Of a stretch of 64,000 nucleotides of DNA, positions 47,184 to 58,379 are shown one piece after another. Location of the stretch: the NCBI GenBank assembly GCA_037176705.1, contig CM073891.1:91408327-91472326 (forward strand). Direction: 5' to 3'. Both the position numbers and the translations under genes were made by a program. The notes beneath the pieces are model-generated. The model ran no database searches and was not told the origin of the DNA. It saw only the letters and a program-made list of their open reading frames with translations. Position 1 is the stretch's first letter; each line of letters opens with the position of its first letter. This DNA is from Molossus alvarezi (lineage: Eukaryota; Chordata; Mammalia; Chiroptera; Molossidae).

Positions 47184-47299
47184 AAAAGATATTTGTTGCA
47201 ATTATTCTCTTTTTCCTAAATCAAAATTGTCTTCCTTTTTATTGTTTATTTCCATTATGCAAACATGTTATAGCCTTTCCTAACAAAAGAAATTTTTCC

Positions 47300-48520
47300 C
47301 TAGATCCCCACATTCCTCTCTAACTATTGCCCATTTCTTCGCTTGTTCTTCTAAAGAAACTTTGCCACAAATAACTGGCCATGCTTCTCATCTTCCATTG
47401 TCTCTCTGACTTTGTTCAATCAGCTTCCTTTCCCTCTACACCCCCAATCCACTCGGGTGGATGTCTCCTCACCTTGCCAGTGATATATGACACAGATAAT
47501 CATCCCACCTTTCTTACAGCACTTTACTTATATGATTGTCCTAACACCATATTTTCCTGGTTTTCCTCTTCTGTTCAACTGACCGCTACTTCCTGGTCTT
47601 TGCTGGAAGTTCCTCATTTACCTAATTCTAAACAGCAGAATAACCCAGGGCTTAGTTTTCTTATATCATCTCTATCTGCACTCACTTTCAAGTTGACCTC
47701 ATCCAGATTCATGGCTTAATACCATCTATATATCAATGATTTCCAAATGTGTATCCTATTCCAGTGTCTCTTTTTAAGCTATGAATTCATATTTTCAATG
47801 ACCTCTTTGACACTCTGTGCAATGTGTCTAAATTAAGACTCTGTATTTCCCACCTACCCTCCAAATTTTCCCCTCAACTAATACCCTCCACTTCATTAAA
47901 TAAAATGAAAATTTACAAAATTGTTCAGAAAAATCAAAGAACAATCTTTGACCTTTGTCTTTCCAGTATGGCTACTTCCCAATCCACCAGCAGTTATTGT
48001 TGGTTCTTCCTCTAGTTATATCCAAATCCACCATTTACTACTATGCCCTCCTACCTATGCAGTCCAGTCCATCCTCACCACTCACCCAGACAAGTTACCA
48101 GTTTCAAGAAGTCCCTGCTGGGTCTTTACTTTTCCTATTGTTTTTCATTTTGTAAAAATTTTTAAAAGTTTTATCAGATCACATCATTTCTCTGCTTAAA
48201 CTATCCTAATGTTCTCCCACTAGAATTAGAACACAGTCCAAAGTTCTCGCCATGGCTAGGAAGCACTGCGTCATCTGGCCTCTGCTTATCTCTTGGACCT
48301 CGTCTCCTACATCTCTCTAGTTAGTTTTTCTCTATGCACATCAGTCTTATTGCTTTCCCAGTGTTCTCAGGACCACACATTTGCACTTGCCTACCTTCTC
48401 TCTCTGCCTGAACATTTATTCCTCGGACATCCACACGGCTCACCTCGTGTAGGTATCTGCTCTTTCAGAGACCCTCCTCTGACCAGGTGTTGAGAAAACC
48501 CCGAGTTTTCCATTCTTTTC
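47300..48520 (+). repeat. L2 LINE remnant
   Basis: TACTTCCTGGTCTTTGCTGG, GATTCATGGCTTAATACCAT, CTATATATCAATGATTTCCA, TATGGCTACTTCCCAATCCA and ATCACATCATTTCTCTGCTT, and at the end TTTGCACTTGCCTACC and GACATCCACACGGCTCACCT. This is the L2 order from reverse transcriptase to near the 3' end, sense on +. Not coding now. Confidence 0.7.
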
Positions 48521-48584
48521 CTCATATGACCTCTTTTGGATTCATTGTATTAGGTATCTATTGCTACATAATAAATACTATAAA

Positions 48585-48859
48585 CTAATTGTTTGCATCT
48601 CCCCTAACTTCATATATTGATGTCTTAACCTCCAAGGCGTTGGTATTAGGAGGTCTCTGGGACATGAGGTCTTTGGAATTAATCAGCGCCTGGAGATATC
48701 CTTGCTGTCTAAGAACAAAGAGTGAGCTCTCACCAGACACAGAATCTCTGGCACCTAAAGCTTAGACTTCCTTGACTCCGAAAGTGTGAGAAATATATTT
48801 TTATTTTTTTATAAGCTACCCAGTTTATGGTATTATGTTATAACAGCCCAAATGATCCA
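48585..48859 (-). repeat. MST/MLT1-like LTR, antisense, nested
   Basis: GGTATTAGGAGGTCTCTGGG, TCTCACCAGACACAGAATCT, AGTGTGAGAAATATATTTTT, CTACCCAGTTTATGGTATTA and TGTTATAACAGCCCAA match an antisense MST/MLT1 LTR with an internal deletion. Confidence 0.68.
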
Positions 48860-49009
48860 AAACAACAAATTCACATGTAGCAGTTTTCAAAATGAATATT
48901 TATTATCTATTTTTTGTAACTGAAGAATTCAAGTGCAGCTTAGCTGAGGTCCTCTGGCTTAGGGTGTCTCACAAGGCTATAATCAAAGTGTAAACCAGGG
49001 TAAAGTCAT

Positions 49010-49744
49010 ATCGAGACAGGCCAGTAATCCAGGACAAGTGGAACAGGAAAACTGAGACAGACAGCTGAACAATCTGGTAGAGCAAGTTACAGCTGATACA
49101 GAAGGTCGCCTCCTTAGAAATAACATCTAGGCCTCAGTTGGATTTGAGCTCCAGACACAGAAGAGCAGCAAAACCAGGTGGGCAACACCAGGACCCGCTG
49201 CAGTGCCTAACCACCCCCTGCTCTGACACTGACCAATCAGTGAGGACCACAACCCTGAAGGAGCACACCTAGGAAGCTGATGAATAGTTGTTGAAGCCCT
49301 CCTCTGAGACCTCCCCTAAGATTCCTGCCTGCAAGAAAGAGATAAAAGCCTCAAGACAAAGGACCAGCACTAGCTCTCCTTCTCAGGAGCACGCCTATGC
49401 CCCCCTTTTCTTCCTCCCCACAGCCGTGCATCTTCTAGACTCTAAGGGACCCCACAAGGCTTGCAACCAGGGCAGCAATGGGCAGTGGCAGTTCATCCCA
49501 GACAACCCCCCTGGACCTGTCCCCAGGGTGCCCTTTGCTTTCGCTTCTTAGTGAGCCAAAGCAGAACAGCCCAGGCTGATTTCCCCAGCTCTTTCTTGTT
49601 TCACTGTCCCCAGATTTAATAAACATCCTGTCCTCTAAAATTCATCTGGACTCGTGTTGTGAAACTTTTCCTGCACGAAGTCAAGAACCCACACACCCCA
49701 GCCTGCCCGAGGCAGACCCGCTCAGGGCCAGGTCCCTTTCCGGT
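49010..49744 (+). repeat. Class-I-like endogenous retrovirus solo LTR
   Basis: Retroviral promoter words are in the expected order: CCAATCAG at 49233-49240, TATA-like GATAAAAGCC at 49341, polyadenylation AATAAA at 49618-49623, then a U5-like stretch (CTGGACTCGTGTTGTG). It splits the surrounding MaLR LTR. AGTCAT (49004-49009) and AGTAAT (49745-49750) may be the worn target-site duplication. No gag, pol or env is present. Termini are not clean TG...CA, so ends are approximate. Confidence 0.6.
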
Positions 49745-49962
49745 AGTAATACCAAGGCTCCACTGGGTGTACTTCTAAACCACCTACATGGCTATTGGCA
49801 GGCCTCAGGTCCTCACTGGCTACTGATGGGCAATATTAGTTCCTCGTCACGTGGATCTCTCCACGGGCAGCTCACAACATGGTGGCTTCCATCAGAGAGA
49901 GCCCATGGGAGGGAAGAAAGAACATGCAAAATGGCAGTAGCAGTCTCTCTCCCTCTCTCTCT

Positions 49963-50201
49963 TTTTTGTTAATCCTCACCCAAGAATATTTTTCCATTGA
50001 TTTTTAGATAGAGTGGAAGGAAGGGAAGGATGGAGGGGTAGAGAAAGAGAGAGAAAAGCATCGATTGTTTGGCTCCCACATGATCCTGACAGGGGCCCGG
50101 ATCAAACCTGCAACCCAGCTACATGCACTTGACGGGGAATTGAACCCACGACCTTTTGGTCCACTGGCCAATGCCCTAACCTTGAGCCAAACCAACCAGG
50201 G
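49963..50201 (-). mobile_element. VES SINE, antisense, diverged
   Basis: AATCCTCACCCAAGAATATT, TAGATAGAGTGGAAGG, AATTGAACCCACGACCTTTT, GAGCCAAACCAACCAGGGC. Lies inside the last piece of the MLT1-like LTR. Confidence 0.88.
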
Positions 50202-50779
50202 CAGGAACAGTCCCTTCGTAAGCTAATCTCGAAAATGACATGTCATCACTTTTGCCATATTTTGTTCTTTAGAAATGAGTGAATAGGCTCAGTCCACACT
50301 CAAGTACTCAAGTACGTCAGGAGGGAGCGTGGAAGCCAGCTTCACAGCTGCCCACAACACTCAGGTGTGAAGCGGAAATAATATTGCCTGCCATACAAGA
50401 CAGTTGTTTATAAAAGTAAAACACAAATACATTCTCACAGATTTATTTGCATATAACTTATTTCAAGTGTTTGTTGTAAACCTTGGAACTAATATATAGA
50501 AAATCAAGAGAATAGCTCTCTTGAAAATGAAAAAGGTTTAGAGGAATTTCTCAGGGCACAGGAATTATTGTCAGAATTATGAGCAGAATTCCAAACATAA
50601 AATGACATTCTGTGCCTTACCCACTTATTTATGCTTTGATTTCTTTATTCATAAATGACAAGCAGTATTTTTTAATGTATTTTCTAACAAAATTGTAGAT
50701 GCCAAGTATAATTACTCTAAAATTTAGAATCTTCATAGAAAAATAAATGTATTTTCAGCATTAAAAATATAATTAGCTT

Positions 50780-50985
50780 AGCCCAGGCACTGTGACTTAG
50801 TTGATTAAGCATTGTCCCATGCACCAAGAGGTCACTGGTTCTATTCCCTGTTAGGGTACATGCCTGGGTTCCTGGCTTGATCCCCTGGGAAGAGGGGGGC
50901 ATGCAGGAGGCAGGAGGCCACCCATCTCTCTCATCGATATTTCTATCTCCCTCACCTTCTTCTCTTTCTAAAAATCCATAAGAAG
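50780..50985 (+). mobile_element. Older VES-related SINE
   Basis: GCCCAGGCACTGTGACTTAG, CATGCACCAAGAGGTCACTG, GGCATGCAGGAGGCAGGAGG, CTCTCATCGATATTTCTATC and an A-rich end. More diverged than the young VES. Confidence 0.82.
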
Positions 50986-52231
50986 ATATATTCTATAAAT
51001 TATTATTTTAAAATATAGAGAGAGCTTAGCTTCAGACTTTAACTCAGAAAGTAAAAATAATCATAAGCTTTAGAACACCTGTGAGGTCTGAAATAATTGT
51101 TAAAAAATTAAACTAACTTTAGAAAATTAAACTATCATATATTTTCATATAGAAAAGTAGTTTATAAACATTATTTTAAAATAATGAGCATTTCATTCCT
51201 TAGAAATATTAAATAACCCAGACATTCTATAAATAGTCAGAGGCATAGACAGTTATTTTCTAAACGTGTCTCTAAGGCTAGTCACAATGATAAGACATAC
51301 TTGCATAAAACAGTAAGTAAACAAAAGGCCAATGCCCCGTTGGGTCATCCTACCCCTCAAGATCTCTCTAAAATTATCTTGAATCCCGATTTCTCCCTCA
51401 GTGGAAAAATTAATGCCTTCCTCTGAGTTTCTGAAAATTCCCAGCTATTTCTCCCAGCTCTCTCTGGCTCTGATTTCTCCCTAATTCTTAATCCTCCATC
51501 CTATGGTCCCCTATCCGATCTGCTCCACTGTAACCTCAGCACAGACCTCCACTGATTTAACCTGATTTTCCTGAAAACTACTTACATCAGGCCTCTGTGT
51601 GTGTGTCGCCAGCCTCAATGAATATTTACAAAGAAGAAAGTCTGTGTCACGAACGGCAGGCAGTTCAGTCTTAAACATTCCATCAGTGGCCAGCCCCCAC
51701 CAAATTGCGGGGCTCTCTGCTCCCCTCCTCAGTGACCTCCCAACACCTCCAATTTTGTTTCATTTTCTTCCTCAGTAAAATTTATCCTTGTAATTTTATG
51801 TTCTCTCCTCAAGTAGACAGAAAGTATTTCCTTAACAAGAAACCATCTTTTCCCTGAGAGAAATAGCTTTTTTGCCCTTTCATACCATTTTATGTATTGA
51901 GAATCCATGTCTGCTTCCCGAGAACACAGGACCACGGGTTAGTGAGAACAGGGCGACAAAGAGAAGCTTCCCACAGGTGGCAGCACTTCAAGTATCAAAT
52001 TATGAGACAGGTTAAGAAGACGGTGGGAGGAGGGTGCCTTGGAACATTCTAAATAAAAACAAGGTCATCGATTTTTATATATATCCTTTATACCTTGTCC
52101 CCAAATAATGCTAATGATATTTAAATGTATTGTTTTCTGTCCATTCTAAACTCCAGGCCAATCCTTTTGGCCCAATTGCTTTTGGTCATTTTCGAATTTA
52201 AGATCACTTTCTTCAGCTCTTTGTCTACATT
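50986..52231. other. Non-coding, nothing recognised
   Basis: No gene or confident repeat. A 68-codon minus-strand frame at 51729-51935 has no recognisable domain. Confidence 0.4.
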
Positions 52232-52245
52232 AGAAATCAATTCTT

Positions 52246-52503
52246 TTTTTTTTTTTTTTATCCTCACCTGAGGACATTTTTCCATTTTTTTTTTTTGTAT
52301 AGATAGAGTGGGAGGGAGAGAGAGGAAGAGAGAGAGAGAGAAACATCGACGTGAAAGGAACACATCGAGTGGCTGCCACCCGCACGACCAACCAGGGCCG
52401 GGGACAAACTGCAACCGAAGTACGTGCCCCCAGCAGGAACCGAACCCGGGTCTCTCAGGACCGCAGGCGGACGCTCTAACCGCCGAGCCAAACCGGCCAG
52501 GGC
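52246..52503 (-). mobile_element. VES SINE, antisense, full length
   Basis: Young copy: T-tail, ATCCTCACCTGAGGACA, GA block, GAACCGAACCCGGGTCTCTC, ending CAAACCGGCCAGGGC. Target-site duplication AGAAATCAATTCTT at 52232-52245 and 52504-52517. Confidence 0.92.
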
Positions 52504-52544
52504 AGAAATCAATTCTTAAACTTGTAAGGATCACTGAAATTTCA

Positions 52545-52680
52545 GGTTAAAAAAATGCAGATTCCTGATTCTCACCTTGACATGTGAATCAGGAGCCGGG
52601 TAGTGGATCTCAGACCGAAACAACCACCTTGGGAAATTCTGACATAGGTGGTGTATAAGATACACATCAAGAAACACTAA
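52545..52680. repeat. MER20-like hAT remnant
   Basis: AAAAATGCAGATTCCTGATT, GTGGATCTCAGACCGA, ATCAAGAAACACTAATC match the general order of a MER20-type element. Diverged. Confidence 0.45.
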
Positions 52681-52824
52681 TCTTGTCCATGGTTGAGAAC
52701 ATTAAATAGCATTGACTTACTTTTCACCTCCAAGAAGTACCAAGAACACTGTCTCCTCAGATTTAAAATAATTCATAGTGATTACTTCCCAAAATTATGC
52801 AACATTGAAAATGGTAAAAATTGG

Positions 52825-52874
52825 GGGGAGGGGGGTATCAATGGGGAAAAAAGGAGAAACATCTGTAACAAAGA

Positions 52875-52917
<43 letters not shown>

Positions 52918-52921
52918 AAAT
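52825..52921 (+). mobile_element. 97-bp L1 3'-end micro-insertion with perfect TSD
   Basis: GGGGAGGGGGGTATCAATGG, GGAGAAACATCTGTAACAAA, then an AAAT-type tail repeated about 12 times. Flanked by the perfect 17-bp target-site duplication AAAATGGTAAAAATTGG (52808-52824 and 52922-52938). The 5' end of the copy lies within the G-rich tract, as at 4825-4891. Confidence 0.9.
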
Positions 52922-52938
52922 AAAATGGTAAAAATTGG

Positions 52939-54789
52939 TTACAAAAATAATGTGTAATTTGTGCTGGAGGTTGGAGGTGGAAAAGACAAATTTTCAAGAA
53001 TTAAAGGCCTCTCTACACAGAGATTTTTATCTTTATTTTACTGCTAAATTCTTAGCACCCAGACCAGTGTCTGGACATGGTAAATCTTAATACATATAGG
53101 AATGTTAGATACTATAACAATCAATTATGGAAGCAAAAAAGAAAATTTCTCAAGTTTTTTTTTAATGTAGATACTCAAGACCTAAAACAAATAAAAGCTA
53201 AATGTAGAATGTGAAAAACCAAATGTGAAAAACCAATAGCAAAGTGTTTAAAATTAAACTACTCTCCTAATTGTTAGGGGAGGAAAACATTAAAGGTTAA
53301 GTTAAAATAAGAGAAAAGCCCCACTGATTTGTCTGTAAAATATCATCACATACACATGAAATAATCTCCTTATTACTAGCAGAAAGAAATTACTGAAATG
53401 TATCTGAGAAAATTTAATTCCAAACTAGACCAGACTTTTCTGGGAAAACTGAGTTTTAAATTAGTTTGTACTCTCAATGTGTTCCTTGTAAAAATCTGAT
53501 GTCACCCTTCAAAGGCAACTTTCCAGGGGCCAACATCACTGCATTCCCTCTTCATGTCATTTAATTTTTAAAATGTGTGTTAGAGCAGAGGTCCTATGAA
53601 AAATGTCTCTCTCCTAAGAAAGTTTAAACCTATGGGGATAGAGATTTCATCTAATGGCCCAAAACATAAATAAATAAATCTAACTCTGATATCATCCTCT
53701 GTTCAGAAATTAGTTTATGAAGAAAACAATTGGCAATCTAAAATATTTCTCTACTGGTAGCAACACCGTAGACATTTGGTAAGATAAATGTAACCATTTA
53801 GGGACATCAGCTACCCACGAAAAGGGGACTCTGCATGAGACAAACATCCTGGTCGAAACCCATGACCATGTAGCTCATTTCTACATTGTGATTGTGCTGT
53901 GTGTGCTGTAAATGAATGTATTTTGCTTCAGTCCTTGCTCCTTTGACCTTTTAGTCTTAATGAGACTCCAAACACAGCCATCAAAAGTGCAGTGTTCTAT
54001 TTTGGAAGCATTCAGAAACCAATGCACTTTGACTAAATTTAGTTGTAGCATTCAGAATTTAAAAACACATCCGGCTGTCTTTCTAGGAGAAACATAGTTA
54101 CTCACTATTGATTTAAATAAATTGGTTAAATAATAGTTGCTTCTTCTTAGTTTACCCATGTGGAAAAAATAAGGAGGGGATGCTGGGGAGGGCAATAACA
54201 AAAAAGGACCCATGTAAGGCTTTTTAATGCAACTCAGGCAGACTCACTTTGTAGGCCACCAAACAATGGGAACCTTTGTGTTATATAAAATGATTCTGGC
54301 TCAGAAAACACAAATTACAGTGAAAATTGAGGCAACAAAATTAGGAGCTGAAAACATTCAGAATTACTCATGTTGAAGAAATATTGTCTGATTTATCAAG
54401 AATTATATTTGACACGCACTTCAGAAAATAATGGAAAGTTAGTATGAAAAAAAGGAGAATTAATCTTAAAAGCAGTATTTCATATCCTAAATGATATGGG
54501 AAATATCATGTGACTTTAAAAATTTAAACCTTTTCACTTTAGCAAAAGCTCTGGTTTTAAAGCATATATTATTTAGAATACTTAGTCAGAAATCTTTTTT
54601 CCAGGTAACATATTTAAGAGAGAACACCAAGTCATAGAAATTCAGTTCTTCAGCTCCACAAAGTTAAATTAAGTTTTGACTATGAAAGATTGCCAGATAA
54701 GGGACTTGATGTGATTTAGAAGTTTGAGCATAACCCAAGTATAATCTAGCTTTCTCCATTGGAAAATTAGATTTTGAAAAGCAACTGTT
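52939..54789. other. Non-coding, nothing recognised
   Basis: No gene or confident repeat. Confidence 0.4.
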
Positions 54790-55200
54790 ACTTTCATTTT
54801 ATTTTTATTGTATTGTGGCAAGAACACTTAACATCTAGTGTTCTTAAAGAGATCTATTTTCTTAAATTCTTAAGTGTACAATACAGTATTGTTGACTGTA
54901 GGTACAATCTTGTACAGCCTACCTCTAGAATTTAGTCACTGTGCCTAACTGAAACCTTATGCCCATTAAGTAGCAATCCCCATTCCTTCTCCCTCCAGCC
55001 CTTGGCAACCACCACTCCACTCTTTGAATCTGATTGTTTTAGATACCTCATTTAAGTGGAATCATGGAGTATGTCTTTCTGTGATTGACTTATTTCACTT
55101 AGCATAATGTCCTTAAATTTCATCTATGTTGCAGCATATTGCAAAATTTCCTCCCTTTTTTAAGGTATTGCATTGTATGTGTATGCCACATTTTCTAAAA
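54790..55200 (-). repeat. Old L1 3' end, antisense
   Basis: GTGTACAATACAGTATTGTT, CCCTTGGCAACCACCACTCC, ATTTCACTTAGCATAATGTC, CATCTATGTTGCAGCATATT: antisense L1M 3' UTR passing toward the end of ORF2. Diverged. Confidence 0.72.
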
Positions 55201-56482
55201 TTAAAAAGAAGTTTTCTTAGCATTCATAAAATTAGATATATAGAAAAAAGCCATGCTGGAGTCCTGAATGATAGCATTGTTTGTGGTCCTCAGTCAGCAG
55301 CATCAGAATTCAGTGTATAAGGAGGGGAGTAAAGGAAAAAGTGTTAGAAAAATCATTTCTTACTTCTCCCCTTCTCCCAACCTGCCCTCATGGATCTAAA
55401 CTTACCCATGGGGATCTAACGTTTCCATGGGGTAGTGACTATGATTGGTCAAATCTGTTGGACTTGGAGAAACTCCAGGAAGAGAAGGGAAGAAGTGTGG
55501 GAGAAGGAAGGGAAGGGAAGGAGGAATACAGCTTGAGAGGAACATGAAATGCACCCAGACCAGCTTCTTTGTTACCTGTGTTGATTGGTGAGACTAAGAT
55601 TAAAGTGTTTCCCAGTGCCCTCTGCCACTCCCCACAACAAATGTGAAATATATTTCCACACCCCTGCACATATCTCTACTTCGGCATGTCTACATGTACC
55701 ATTCTTTCTGTAAGCATAGCAATTTTTTTTAAATTGACTATAATTGTGCATTTTGTACAATAGGTGAAGGAGCCCAAATCAAGCCAAGTTAGTCGTTTTC
55801 CAAAACCATGCTCTTTCCACCTAACTGCAGAGAGTTCCTAATAAACAACCGCAGTTGGCATGCTGTGTGAGGAAAGCCCACCAAACAAAGTCTACATACT
55901 ACCAGCAGAAACCTACCTCACAATGGCTCCCAAATATTTAAGGGCTTCCTGAACTGGATTGTGTGTTAATGGCAAAGCTTCATTAGGGTAAATTCTGAAA
56001 ATAGTTACATCTCTTTATTCATGACAGGTGTGAAGATCAGAATGTAGATGCAGGAATGTTTGTAGATAAGAGCCGAGAATGTAGTCTAAATGGTGTTTGC
56101 TGGCACAGCAGTTGTATTTCAAGAAATGTTTTAATTTCAAAGGCATCATTTTGGAAGTCAGCAAATTTTGAGCAGGAGTACAGAGAAACTGCACCAAAGA
56201 ACACTGATGAGCTCTTTCCTCATTCCCCCAAACTACAAATCTTGAGGGCACCTACAGAGAAAATGTTTGCTTGTAAAACACTTAAAAATAATTGGGAGAG
56301 TCCAACTCAAAACCTTAATGAGGTAAGCATCATTGTTTGGAATATGTGCTTTTGCAGAAACAAAAACAATATATTAATAATAACAGGATGAGTTGGGAGC
56401 AGACTGTCTAAAGCTATACATTTAAAAAATTGGGGGCAGATGTGGTCTGCCATCATTTCAAAATAAACACAACAGGACACAG
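55201..56482. other. Non-coding, nothing recognised
   Basis: Open frames up to 111 codons (56056-56391, +) with no recognisable domain. No confident repeat. Confidence 0.4.
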
Positions 56483-56705
56483 AGGTTAAGAACAAGGACT
56501 GTGGAGTCAGGCCAACCTCGGTACGTCTTCCATCAGTTTATTGGATATGAGACCATGAGCAGTTCATTATACCTTTCTGAGACTCAGTTTTATTATCTTT
56601 AAAATGAGAACACGAGAATTACCTCATTGCATTCTTGTTGGATTAAGCAAGACAATGCATGTATAGTATTCAGCATAGTACCTGGCACATAGTAAGAAAA
56701 TTAAT
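56483..56705 (+). repeat. MIR SINE, long copy
   Basis: AAGAACAAGGACTGTGGAGTCA (tRNA-like head), TGAGACTCAGTTTTATTATC (core), GTACCTGGCACATAGTAAG (3' end). One of the better-preserved old repeats here. Confidence 0.78.
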
Positions 56706-56917
56706 CTGGGTTTGAGGTTTTTTTTCAGTTGTTTCATTTTTCCACCAGATAAATTAGGAAAATAGAGCTATGCTCATTTTGGATCTTATAATGCATCCCT
56801 ATGTTCCACCTCTGACCATAGAATAGAAGGATATTTTATGGGAAAACATCATAGTCACCCCCTATCCATATCCTGATATGGAGGATTATGGAATTGCCCT
56901 AAGCCTTTATTTAGTAA

Positions 56918-56951
56918 TAATAATAATCATCATCATCATCATCATCATCAA
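56918..56951 (+). repeat. (ATA)n/(ATC)n microsatellite
   Basis: Four ATA/TAA units pass into eight to nine ATC units. Confidence 0.93.
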
Positions 56952-57037
56952 ATGATTCTTGCTTACATTTTAGAGTCACTGTTTCTGTATTTTTAAGTTC
57001 TTTATGTACATAAATATTTTCTTTAAAATGTGTATTA

Positions 57038-57139
57038 GTGTTCACTTTGGCAGCACATATACTACCATTAGAACAATACTTAATATCTTGAGCACCTGCT
57101 CAAGATGACATGGAAACTCATAAAGTAGCCCATATTTTT
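57038..57139 (+). pseudogene. U6 snRNA retropseudogene
   Basis: Reads GTGTTCACTTTGGCAGCACA followed by TATACTA, later AAGATGACATGGAAACTC and CCCATATTTTT, so it spans U6 from its first base to its terminal T-run with substitutions (102 bp against about 107). The middle (around ACTTAATATCTTGAGCACC) is diverged from the U6 core, including the ACAGAGA box, so it should not be functional. L1-like 3' sequence follows directly. Confidence 0.88.
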
Positions 57140-57275
57140 ATGAAAAGAGTGCTAGATATGGATGGTGGGGATGGCTGTACAATATTAATATATTTAATAC
57201 CACTGACATACTCATCTAAAATGGTTAACACGGTAAATTTTATGTTATATGTGTTTTACTACTGTACAAAAATTA
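57140..57275 (+). repeat. L1-like 3' UTR end joined to U6
   Basis: GATATGGATGGTGGGGATGG, TTTAATACCACTGACATACT, ATGGTTAACACGGTAAATTT and TATGTTATATGTGTTTTACT match the 3' end common to old mammalian L1 elements. No 5' L1 sequence is present; it abuts the U6 T-run. Confidence 0.6.
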
Positions 57276-58044
57276 GGGGTGAAATGTATATTAATACTGC
57301 GTCATTAAGAGGACCCCGAGTTTTTAAAATGATGGTCCTTTGTCAACAATTTTATATATTCAAATGGTCATAGAATAGCTAAATTGCTATTCCATTGTTA
57401 TTCAACAAAGCAGAGGCGAACACAGCATTAAAATACTGAGTCTTGTAATCTGAAGACTTGACGAGAGCAAGCTGGTTTTTGTTTATGCATTTATGCATAC
57501 TACACAGCAGCTCAAAAGAATAACTATTTCTATAATCACCTGTTATCACTGAATTTTCCACTATTGTATTTTTTTTTCTTTTTACTTATAAAGAGACAAG
57601 CTGGCCTGGAGATAGTAATCAAAGCATAATCACGTATCAAGTTGATGCCCAAACAGCAATTTAAAACATTTTAAATGTTCTTGTATTATTCACTTTTTTT
57701 CTGCACAGAATTCACTAGAAAGATTTTCTAGGGACTAGAATGACCAGTTTAAACAACTTGCGCATGAACATGAAAATAATGAACTCCAACTGAATATTCC
57801 TGAGCCCTACTGCAGTTCTCATTCTATGACTTAACATTTCAGCAAGCAGCAAATATAAAAATGGATAATTCTAAAAAAAAGTGCAATCATTTTCCTTTTT
57901 ATTTCCTTGCAATCTGAAGATAATTGCCTCTTGTTTTCAATATCAAATGGATCTCTACCTATGCCTATATCCTTACATTCCACTTCTCCTCCTTAAAATG
58001 GACGTATTGCTCTTGTTTCTACCCACAGCCTATACTTCTTCTTC

Positions 58045-58330
58045 TGATGTATAGATAAAACTAGTTGGGTTGCCAGAGGGGAGGGGTGTTGGGGGGCTGG
58101 ATGACAAAGGTAAAGGGATTAAGAAGTACAAACTGGCAGTTACAATATAGTCACGAGGATGTGAGTACATCGTGGGAAATGTAGTAAATAACATTGTAAT
58201 AACTCTATATGTCAGATGGGTACCAGAAATACCGAGAACACTTTGTAAAGTATACGATTGTTTAACCCCTACACTGTACATCTGAAACTAATACCAAAAA
58301 AAAATTAAATGTAAACTGTAATTCAAAATT
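58045..58330 (+). repeat. Old L1 3' UTR, sense
   Basis: GTTGCCAGAGGGGAGGGGTG, GGATTAAGAAGTACAAACTG, TAGTCACGAGGATGTGAGTA, ACACTGTACATCTGAAACTA then an A-rich end: L1MA-type 3' UTR. Confidence 0.78.
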
Positions 58331-58379
58331 TTAAAAATAAGAAACTAGCTGAAATAGTTATTTCAATTTCCTTGCCGCC

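Larger units (their letters stand above)
48546..50355 (+). repeat. MLT1-like LTR broken into pieces by three insertions
   Basis: Sense pieces: 48546-48584 (TGTATTAGGTATCTATTGCT), 48860-49009 (AAGTGCAGCTTAGCTGAGGT), 49751-49955 (GGCTATTGGCAGGCCTCAGG, GCTCACAACATGGTGGCTTC), 50202-50355 (AATGACATGTCATCACTTTT, ending CTGCCCACAAC). The pieces appear in the order expected of one MaLR-type LTR. Insertions are an antisense MaLR LTR, a class-I-like LTR and a VES SINE. Confidence 0.6.

Noticed and set aside
51320..51350. Possible Helitron start (AAAAGGCCAATGCCCC)
   Set aside because: Match too short and no partner end.
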